A DNA stretch of 5,668 nt from Verrucomicrobiota bacterium (lineage in GTDB: Bacteria; Verrucomicrobiota; Verrucomicrobiia; Chthoniobacterales; UBA6821). The notes under the pieces were generated by a model. It did not search any database and was not told where the DNA came from. It saw only the letters and a list, made by a program, of their open reading frames with translations. Shown here in pieces: positions 1-4,552 of this stretch (positions are counted from its first letter, which is position 1; every line of letters starts with the position of its first letter). The stretch lies in assembly GCA_016871655.1 (NCBI GenBank), contig VHCR01000102.1:1-5668 (forward strand). The letters are read 5' to 3'. Both the position numbers and the translations under genes were made by a program.

Positions 1-636
1 TTCTTCGCCATACTCACGAAAGATTTTCACCAATTCTGCTAAGTCTGCTCTGTTTACAATGTCGGCAGCAGTCCGCCCAGAACGGCCCATGCGCATATCC
101 AAGGGGCCCTCTTTTTGAAAAGAAAATCCACGCTCCGGTGTGTCGAGTTGATGTGAGGAGACACCCAAGTCGAGCAAGATTCCATTAAATTGAAAAAAGC
201 CGATCTCAGCAAGATGAGTAGCAGCTTCTGCATAATTCGATTCAAAACAAATGAAGCGATCCCCAAATCGAGCGAGCCGTTCCCGTGCATGAGCGAGAGC
301 TGCAGGATCACGATCACAAGCTACGACGCTCGCTCCAGCTTCTAGTAAGAGCTCAGCATGTCCTCCTCCGCCCAGCGTGCCATCAAAGAAGATTTTTCCT
401 GGAGCCGGTTGCAGGAACTCAATCGTCTCGCGAGCGAGAACAGGGATGTGGGAGAAACAGGCTACAGGTTGCAGGTTACAGGTTACAGGAGTATTGCTTC
501 GCAATGCAGCTTCGCAATTCGTATCCCTACCTTTGCTGGAACAAGATTGCACCAGCAGCTGGCTATCCGTAGTAGAAAATCTTTTTTGATCTTGAAGATC
601 TGCAACCTGTAACCTGCAACCTGTAACGTGCCGCAT
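1..636 (-). CDS. rsmH: RsmH (MraW), 16S rRNA m4C1402 methyltransferase, N-terminal part, with in-frame repeat insertion
   Basis: RsmH uses S-adenosylmethionine to methylate N4 of C1402 in 16S rRNA, at the ribosomal P site. The gene runs off the left edge, leaving 212 codons. Counting from the ATG at 634-636, the family core begins at residue 63 (HIPVLARETI). It continues with the SAM-binding glycine loop DGTLGGGGH (85-93), the acidic CDRD (107-110), LLDLGVSSHQLD (154-165) and GPLDMRM (177-183), all diagnostic of RsmH. RsmH proteins usually start only a few residues before this HxPVL motif; here 62 residues precede it. Residues 4-59 are encoded by a heptamer inverted repeat (461-627), so the ancestral protein probably read MRH-CFSHIPVL. 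I chose ATG 636 because AGGAG lies 5 nt upstream and the flanks then rejoin at a normal family N-terminus. ATG at 661-663 and ATG at 757-759 (3 nt after the mraZ stop, same frame) are open alternatives. Identity is certain; the start is not. Confidence 0.9.
   Translation of the reverse strand, partial: MRHVTGCRLQVADLQDQKRFSTTDSQLLVQSCSSKGRDTNCEAALRSNTPVTCNLQPVACFSHIPVLARETIEFLQPAPGKIFFDGTLGGGGHAELLLEAGASVVACDRDPAALAHARERLARFGDRFICFESNYAEAATHLAEIGFFQFNGILLDLGVSSHQLDTPERGFSFQKEGPLDMRMGRSGRTAADIVNRADLAELVKIFREYGEE
461..627. repeat. Heptamer-built inverted repeat element inside rsmH
   Basis: The left arm (461-488) is four direct heptamers: GCTACAG, GTTGCAG, GTTACAG, GTTACAG. The right arm (600-627) is four heptamers of the complementary type: CTGCAAC, CTGTAAC, CTGCAAC, CTGTAAC. 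Reverse-complemented, the right arm matches the left at 26 of 28 positions, so the pair could form a 28-bp stem. The 111-nt interior holds smaller hairpins: ATTGC-TTC-GCAAT (493-505), GCTGG/CCAGC (535-539 with 552-556), and GATCTT-G-AAGATC (588-600), which abuts the right arm. No transposase or other gene lies inside. It is open in the rsmH frame throughout. Whether it is a mobile palindromic element, like Rickettsia palindromic elements that insert in frame into genes, is inference by analogy. Confidence 0.85.
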
Positions 637-641
637 AGCAG

Positions 642-646
642 CTCCT
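642..646 (-). promoter_or_regulatory. Probable ribosome binding site of rsmH (AGGAG)
   Basis: On the minus strand AGGAG is followed by CTGCT and then the ATG at 634-636, a 5-nt spacing. It is the only good Shine-Dalgarno match before any start codon in the window and favours 636 as the rsmH start. Because neighbouring genes lack such sites, the match could be chance. Confidence 0.4.
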
Positions 647-761
647 GAGGCAGCCAAGGCCATTCTGCGATGAAGTCTCAATGAAAAATGATTCCACGTT
701 TCAGTGAGAGCCACGCTGAAAGCTTCGGAAAAAAGAGAAGATGGAGCAGTGAGTTGCATGA

Positions 762-767
762 ATTATA
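762..767 (-). promoter_or_regulatory. Possible orphan -10 box (TATAAT) at the mraZ/rsmH junction
   Basis: A perfect TATAAT occurs on the minus strand and overlaps the mraZ stop codon. No convincing -35 is seen at 16-18 nt, and there is no extended -10 TG. If active, transcription would start near 755, downstream of the ATG at 759. It would then serve an rsmH start at 663 or 636. This is a weak call resting on a single hexamer. Confidence 0.2.
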
Positions 768-1209
768 GTCCAATCAAATTGGCCACCTTATGGAAGGAAG
801 CATGTTCTTCTTCAGCGACAGCGGCCCAACGTTTCGCATTCCAAATTTCAAAACGACTCCGCCCTCCCACGAGCACGACATTGCCAGTCAGTTTCAGAGC
901 GGAACATTGTTCATCCGAAAAAAGAATCCGTCCCTGCGCATCAGCATTTACAGAACGTGCTTGACTATAAAATTGTCGAATCGCCTTGCGCCTCTCTACT
1001 GGAGTTGCGTCGCTTTGTTGAATGCGAGCTTCGATTTCATTGAATTCTGCAGGCGGCATCACGATGAGGCACTCCCCAACAGGATTGGGAATTGCATGAA
1101 ACTCGTTCTGACCTCTCCCCAACCAAGCAGCAGGAATCGTGACGCGATTCTTAGAATCGATCGCCCTCTCGAAAGTGCCTGCGTAGATGATGGGAGTAGT
1201 TGTGGCCAT
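763..1209 (-). CDS. mraZ: MraZ, transcriptional regulator of the division and cell wall cluster
   Basis: MraZ is a DNA-binding protein of the AbrB/SpoVT-like swapped-hairpin fold. It sits at the head of the dcw cluster and represses its own promoter in E. coli. The 148-residue product has the usual length and both tandem MraZ domains. The first begins at about residue 9 with YAGTFERAIDSKNRVTIPAAW; its DSKNR is the DxKxR signature. The second carries DAQGRILFS around residues 91-99, followed by VVLVGGRSRFEIWNAKRW. The start is ATG 1207-1209; no Shine-Dalgarno sequence precedes it. The gene is followed on the same strand by rsmH, the standard dcw order. A four-box MraZ operator lies 33-68 bp upstream, so autoregulation is well supported. 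The plus-strand reading frame opposite this gene has no family resemblance. Confidence 0.96.
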   Translation of the reverse strand: MATTTPIIYAGTFERAIDSKNRVTIPAAWLGRGQNEFHAIPNPVGECLIVMPPAEFNEIEARIQQSDATPVERRKAIRQFYSQARSVNADAQGRILFSDEQCSALKLTGNVVLVGGRSRFEIWNAKRWAAVAEEEHASFHKVANLIGL

Positions 1210-1241
1210 GTTTTGGGGAAGAAATGCAAAATGGAATAATA

Positions 1242-1277
1242 AACCATTTCACTCCACTTCGCCCCACTTTTTCCCAC
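1242..1277 (-). promoter_or_regulatory. MraZ operator: four TGG boxes at exact 10-bp spacing
   Basis: Read on the minus strand, the boxes are GTGGGA (1277-1272), GTGGGG (1267-1262), GTGGAG (1257-1252) and the degenerate ATGGTT (1247-1242). The spacing is exactly one helical turn. Known MraZ binding sites are three or four TGGGN boxes separated by 5 bp, upstream of mraZ. The first two boxes match best, and quality decays towards the gene. This predicts that MraZ binds one face of the DNA and controls its own operon. Confidence 0.85.
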
Positions 1278-1290
1278 AATTTTGAGAGAA

Positions 1291-1296
1291 CGTCAA
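1291..1296 (-). promoter_or_regulatory. Possible -35 element of the mraZ promoter (TTGACG)
   Basis: TTGACG on the minus strand matches the sigma-70 -35 consensus at 5 of 6 positions and lies just upstream of the MraZ boxes. The -10 expected 17 nt further on would fall in the first box, where the sequence (GAAAAA) is poor. A better hexamer, TATTAT (1241-1236), is too far away to pair with it. An operator overlapping the -10/+1 region would suit repression, but the promoter is not securely placed. Confidence 0.3.
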
Positions 1297-1306
1297 CAAA
1301 AAAGTA

Positions 1307-1366
1307 CTCCGGAGCTGAGCGCTGCTTCGCAGCTGTTGAGAAGTTGAGTGGAAAAACAAACTTCTC
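1307..1366. repeat. Cluster of small inverted repeats between divergent mraZ and the SUMF1-like gene
   Basis: The cluster contains the palindrome CTCCGGAG (1307-1314), the hairpin GCTGC-TTC-GCAGC (1321-1333), and GAGAAGTT/AACTTCTC (1338-1345 with 1359-1366), an 8-bp perfect stem with a 13-nt loop. They lie in the 215-bp divergent intergenic region. The core TGCTTCGCA (1323-1331) recurs as a hairpin inside the rsmH element (495-503). No T-tract follows in a position that would make a terminator for a neighbouring gene. Function is unknown. Confidence 0.5.
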
Positions 1367-1369
1367 TCA

Positions 1370-1397
1370 TTGACAAAACCAGCTTTCTTTTTACTTT
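1370..1397 (+). promoter_or_regulatory. Candidate promoter of the SUMF1-like gene
   Basis: A perfect -35 hexamer TTGACA (1370-1375) is followed after 16 nt by TACTTT (1392-1397), a weak -10. The start codon lies 27 nt beyond the -10. The -35 is convincing; the -10 is ambiguous in a T-rich stretch. Confidence 0.4.
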
Positions 1398-1424
1398 TAT
1401 CTATCTCACATAACATTCCACTCC

Positions 1425-2387
1425 ATGAAATTTTTCCTGCTGTTCCTCTCTTTATTTGCCTCGAGCATATTCGCTACCACTTTCGATCCTGCACCTTTAA
1501 CAGTAGGTCAACAAAAAGCAAAAACTGCTGGCCTTCTCAAAATTGATCTCGTTTCCGTAACTGACGCAGGAAACCCAGCTGATTTCAATGGCCGCGGCGC
1601 TGTGGCACAAAATTTCCAAATGGGAAAAAATGATATTACTGCAGCACAGTATTGCCAATTTCTCAATGCCGTTGCGAGCAAGAGCGATCCCTACGCGCTT
1701 TATAACGACAAAATGAGTTCCAATCGCAACGTTGCTTCGATCACACGCACAACAGAAAAAGATGGTTCCTTCACCTACTCGACTAAGATGGCTGCTGACT
1801 ATCTTCCGATTGCTCACGTGAGTTGGTTCTCTGCAGCTCGTTTTTGTAACTGGATGCACAACGGTCAGCTGATTGGTAATGAAGATGCGACGACCACAGA
1901 AACAGGGGCTTACACCCTTAACGGTGCGATGAAAGACGAATCAGGATCAGCAAGCGTGACCAAGAGCGACTATTGCAAGTTGAATGATGGCGCTAAATTT
2001 TTTCTTCCAACCGAAGATCAATGGTACAAGGCAGCCTACTACAAACGCACTGGAAGTGCAGACTATTGGGACTACCCAACCCGGAGCGATGTTCCGCCCA
2101 ATAATCAACAAAAATTAACTCCGAACGAAGCCAATTATTTTATTGGCAGCAATGTTGATGACAGCAAATCTTTTCCTTGGTACTGGAACTATCAATATTC
2201 TAACGGTGGAAAAACTCCCTTTATCACACTCGTCGGATTGTTTGGAGGCGCACCTGGACCTTACGGAACTTTTGATATGGGCGGTAATCTTTTTCAATGG
2301 GTCTGCAACCCAGGCTACGCAGGGACGCGCGTTATTCGTGGGGGTTCTTGGAAGAAACAACAAGCGCACCACTTGCATCACAGCTAA
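1425..2387 (+). CDS. Secreted SUMF1/formylglycine-generating-enzyme-fold protein, C-terminus frameshifted
   Basis: The product (320 residues as read) starts with a signal peptide: MKFF, a hydrophobic core, and probable cleavage after SSIFA near residue 17. The rest matches the SUMF1/FGE-sulfatase fold: FQMGKNDITAAQYCQFLNAV (65-83), LPIAHVSWFSAARFCNWM (127-144), FFLPTEDQWYKAAYYK (192-207), GTFDMGGNLFQWV (281-293) and TRVIRGGSW (301-309). After Trp309 the frame runs into unrelated residues and stops. The expected tail, ending in VGFRIAAPGQ, lies in the +1 frame up to 2442; joining the two gives 338 residues. The paired cysteines of true formylglycine-generating enzymes are not evident, so sulfatase activation is unlikely. 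Other relatives of this fold bind ligands or act in secreted assemblies; the role here is unknown. The start ATG lacks a Shine-Dalgarno sequence but places the signal peptide correctly. A sequencing error would make the gene intact; otherwise it is a recent pseudogene. Confidence 0.85.
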   Translation: MKFFLLFLSLFASSIFATTFDPAPLTVGQQKAKTAGLLKIDLVSVTDAGNPADFNGRGAVAQNFQMGKNDITAAQYCQFLNAVASKSDPYALYNDKMSSNRNVASITRTTEKDGSFTYSTKMAADYLPIAHVSWFSAARFCNWMHNGQLIGNEDATTTETGAYTLNGAMKDESGSASVTKSDYCKLNDGAKFFLPTEDQWYKAAYYKRTGSADYWDYPTRSDVPPNNQQKLTPNEANYFIGSNVDDSKSFPWYWNYQYSNGGKTPFITLVGLFGGAPGPYGTFDMGGNLFQWVCNPGYAGTRVIRGGSWKKQQAHHLHHS

Positions 2388-2442
2388 TCCTGCTATTGGT
2401 TATGAGTTTGTGGGGTTCCGTATTGCTGCGCCAGGGCAATAA
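2353..2442 (+). pseudogene. Displaced C-terminal tail of the SUMF1-like protein (+1 frame)
   Basis: Read in the +1 frame from 2353, the sequence encodes RNNKRTTCITANP, then AIGYEFVGFRIAAPGQ and a TAA stop at 2440-2442. SUMF1-family proteins follow RGGSW with a basic/Asn-rich stretch and finish with GFR(V/I), so this is the missing end of the preceding gene. Removing one A from GGAAGAAAC (2350-2358) joins TGG directly to AGA AAC AAC and restores the frame. Confidence 0.85.
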
Positions 2443-2466
2443 TGAGTAGCCGAAAAAGAACGCAGA

Positions 2467-2661
2467 GAACGCAAAAAGCTATGAGAAGAAGTAACGAGTG
2501 GCGAGTAGCGAGTGGCGGGTTCTGAGACAATATTGTTTAAGAATATTTTTTGGAAATTTGTAATCTAAAATAAAATTTTGAAAAACTGATTTGTTGTGGA
2601 TCTTAAACACTCGCTACCCGCTACTCGCCACTCGTTACTTTTAATTTCTTTCTTTGCGTTC
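2467..2661. repeat. Outer inverted repeat flanking the second heptamer element
   Basis: GAACGCAAA (2467-2475) is matched by its complement TTTGCGTTC (2653-2661). The similarity extends weakly outwards through AACGC-AGA-GAACGC on the left and TTCTTTGTGG on the right. These short A/G-rich repeats bracket the heptamer palindrome, making a nested structure. They have a different sequence type from the inner arms. Confidence 0.5.
2489..2640. repeat. Second heptamer-built inverted repeat element, intergenic
   Basis: The left arm (2489-2520) consists of AAGT followed by four heptamers: AACGAGT, GGCGAGT, AGCGAGT, GGCGGGT. The right arm (2609-2640), reverse-complemented, matches at 29 of 32 positions, including 22 consecutive bases at the outer end. 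The 88-nt interior (2521-2608) is very AT-rich and contains no gene. The layout (four heptamers per arm, mirrored, about 90-110 nt spacer) is the same as the element in rsmH, but the heptamer differs (RRCGAGT instead of GTTRCAG). It fills most of the 243-bp gap between the SUMF1-like gene and tatA; no promoter or terminator was recognised there. Confidence 0.85.
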
Positions 2662-2685
2662 TTTGTGGTTAATTAATGATTTTTA

Positions 2686-2940
2686 ATGAATCTCTCTTAC
2701 TCGTTCTTCCTCGCATTCGGCCTCCCAGCGGCTCCGGAGTGGCTTTTTATCGGCGTTCTAGCGCTGATTCTTTTTGGTCCTAAAAAACTTCCCTCACTCG
2801 CCCGCGGACTAGCAGAAATTTTAAGTGAATTTCAAAAAGCGAAAGAGGAATTCAAACGCGAGGTCTGCGAGCTCCCTCCGTTGCCAAAAATTCAAGAGCC
2901 ACCGGAGAAGAAACCTTTTCAGGCTTCTAAAGATTCATAA
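2686..2940 (+). CDS. tatA: TatA/E-family twin-arginine translocase subunit
   Basis: TatA oligomerises in the inner membrane to form the passage for folded proteins with twin-arginine signals, recruited by TatBC. The 84-residue product has the family layout: a short N-terminus with APEW (16-19), one membrane helix (about 18-30), the hinge FGPKKLP (30-36), an amphipathic helix (ARGLAEILSEFQKAKEEFKREV, about 39-60) and a charged Pro/Lys/Glu-rich tail. The hinge and the pre-membrane Glu are TatA-type; a TatB role is less likely given the short length but cannot be excluded. The start ATG has no clear Shine-Dalgarno sequence; the upstream ATG at 2676 is out of frame. No tatC or tatB is present, so tatA stands alone here. 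It converges on the 515-residue gene with 51 bp between stop codons and no clear terminator. Confidence 0.93.
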   Translation: MNLSYSFFLAFGLPAAPEWLFIGVLALILFGPKKLPSLARGLAEILSEFQKAKEEFKREVCELPPLPKIQEPPEKKPFQASKDS

Positions 2941-2991
2941 GATGGAATCAAGAGCGCAATGAGAGAGATTCAGCTGAAGCGTGATTTGCTT

Positions 2992-4539
2992 TCACTCCTG
3001 ATTCTCAGGTGGATTTAATTCCTGAAGAGCACAAACTGTTATCTCTGCAACAAACTTACCTATTTCTTGAAATTTTTCTCGGAATCCTGAAGAGGCCCAT
3101 AATGCTGTTCTTACTGCTTTTACAGGAACTATTTTTGTATGATATTTGATAAGCGAACCTTCATTATACCCTACAATTTCAACCGTTCCTTCATGGCTCT
3201 CAAATAGACTATTTTTGCCACTCCATCTTAATGTCGATTGATCTGGACCTGGTCCGTTAGAAAAATTTCTATCTAATGTAAGACTGGGCATTCTCTCTCC
3301 TAGCATGCTTGTCACAAGGTCAAATAATACTCCTTTTCCTTCAAATTTATTAAATTGATATGTCACCTTGTCTTTCTCTGAATTAAAAAGATCTATTTCT
3401 CTCGTACAATTCTCGCAATCAGGGATGAGTTCTTTATAGTTTTTATTAGCTTCTTGTAGGTAACATTTAACATCAGTAGGTGAATAACTAGAAAAACCAT
3501 AACAAGTAATCTCAAGTGGACTAACGTTCCCCCAACTTGCTTCTAAGCCAGTGATATTTAATATTCTAGTTCCGTCTGTTACGAGCGTATCTTTTGCTGC
3601 TCCTATTTTAATATTTTCTGGATCGCTTTCAGGTTGATTAGAAGCTTCAAGCAATATCTTTTTTGCTGCTTCTGAAGGTTCTGAAGGTTCTTCTATTTTT
3701 CCACAGTCACTAGAAGCCCTTTCGCTCAAACGAGAATCATTATCATCAGATTCATCATCACTATCCCCTTCCTCATCTGGTGAAAAAACGGAAGGGCTAA
3801 TTATTGAATTGAACTTCTCGGCTCCTGCTTGCGAGCCAAGGGCTTCATTGGCTACCGTTGATACCAGACCCGATAAAATAGATGCTACCTCTTCGCGCGT
3901 AGAATCATTCTGAGATTCAGATGTTCTTCCTAAAGTCCGTTCTTGATTTTCGTTTTCTGCTTTTTCTTGTTCTTTCGGATTTTGTTGACGAGAAGCCTTC
4001 TGAATTTCTTGAGAAATAGTTACGGCTGATGTCAGACCCGATAAAACAGATGCTACTTCATCGCGCGTAGAATCATTCTGAGGTATTCCAGATTCAGATA
4101 TTTTTTCTGAAATAGATTGTTGACTTGATCTTGCAATAAAATTTTTAACAAAAGAAACAGTGATTCCTTTTTCTGCTACTAAATTATTAAATTGCTGATC
4201 AATGTTTGATAGATCGGTAACACTATTTTCTGTTAAATAATTTTGTTTAAAATTTGTTACTGCTTTTTCATCTTGCGAATATTGTTTCGCAATTTCGTCA
4301 CAAATCTTTTTTGCAGCCGCTTGCCTGGCTTCTTTCACATAGCCTGAAAAAAAATAGGCTTTAAAGGATCCATAAAGAGAAGCGAGTCCTGTTTTTGGTG
4401 CTAAGACTAATTGAGGCTTGAAGCCTAAAACCCCCAACCATGGTTTTTTTACCTTGACTTCAAACTCTCCCTTTTCAGAAGCATCATTAATCAGTGTTAA
4501 AAGAGGAGTCGATGCCGATGATAATGATGAAACATTCAT
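2992..4539 (-). CDS. Unrecognised 515-residue protein with internal repeat and acidic linker
   Basis: I do not recognise a family. The product has no signal peptide or membrane helix. Residues 1-150 look folded, with a Lys/Ala-rich helical stretch around 60-90. Two copies of NDSTR-(D/E)-EVAS-(V/I)-LSGL occur at 155-173 and 211-229. Low-complexity sequence rich in Glu, Gln, Asn and Lys lies between them. A very acidic Asp/Ser stretch (254-270) leads into a C-terminal part (about 300-515) with alternating hydrophobic residues that suggest a beta-rich domain. Cysteines cluster at 375-378 (CENC). ATG 4537-4539 is 13 nt after the dnaB stop; no Shine-Dalgarno is seen. An in-frame TTG at 4585-4587 would overlap dnaB and add 16 residues, but it is less likely. 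Base composition is visibly AT-richer than dnaB or mraZ, which may mean foreign origin. It could be co-transcribed with dnaB. A host- or cell-interaction role is only a guess. Confidence 0.75.
   Translation of the reverse strand: MNVSSLSSASTPLLTLINDASEKGEFEVKVKKPWLGVLGFKPQLVLAPKTGLASLYGSFKAYFFSGYVKEARQAAAKKICDEIAKQYSQDEKAVTNFKQNYLTENSVTDLSNIDQQFNNLVAEKGITVSFVKNFIARSSQQSISEKISESGIPQNDSTRDEVASVLSGLTSAVTISQEIQKASRQQNPKEQEKAENENQERTLGRTSESQNDSTREEVASILSGLVSTVANEALGSQAGAEKFNSIISPSVFSPDEEGDSDDESDDNDSRLSERASSDCGKIEEPSEPSEAAKKILLEASNQPESDPENIKIGAAKDTLVTDGTRILNITGLEASWGNVSPLEITCYGFSSYSPTDVKCYLQEANKNYKELIPDCENCTREIDLFNSEKDKVTYQFNKFEGKGVLFDLVTSMLGERMPSLTLDRNFSNGPGPDQSTLRWSGKNSLFESHEGTVEIVGYNEGSLIKYHTKIVPVKAVRTALWASSGFREKFQEIGKFVAEITVCALQELNPPENQE
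3859..4082 (-). repeat. Direct repeat inside the unrecognised gene (2 x 56 bp, 168 bp apart)
   Basis: Copies at 3859-3914 and 4027-4082 match at 51 of 56 positions. Similarity resumes beyond them (ATTCAGAT) after a 9-nt, three-codon gap in the first copy. The 168-bp offset is 56 codons, so both are read in the same frame and give the two NDSTR...SGL segments. Most of the five differences are silent or conservative, which fits duplication followed by selection on the protein. Confidence 0.9.
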
Positions 4540-4552
4540 GTTTTTATACTTT

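Noticed and set aside
285..612. Three overlapping plus-strand reading frames
   Set aside because: They lie opposite rsmH and run through the heptamer element. They resemble no protein and are shadows of the minus-strand gene and the repeat.
461..627. CRISPR array or insertion sequence
   Set aside because: Units are 7 bp without spacers, arms are mirrored, and no transposase, target duplication or cas gene is present.
790..1239. 149-codon plus-strand frame opposite mraZ
   Set aside because: MraZ on the minus strand is unmistakable; the plus-strand product has no domain features.
1307..1333. Rho-independent terminator
   Set aside because: On the minus strand a T-run follows, but not directly after the stem, and there is no gene upstream on that strand to terminate.
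1416..1425. Extra MraZ boxes (TGGAG, TGGAA on the minus strand) at the SUMF1-like start
   Set aside because: The spacing is 5 bp rather than 10, and no third box is in register.
1497..1859. Minus-strand frame inside the SUMF1-like gene
   Set aside because: The plus-strand SUMF1 motifs and signal peptide explain the region; the antisense product has no recognisable features.
2975..2994. Terminator between the convergent tatA and unrecognised gene (TGAAGC / GCTTTCA)
   Set aside because: The stem is short and imperfect with no T-tract on either strand.
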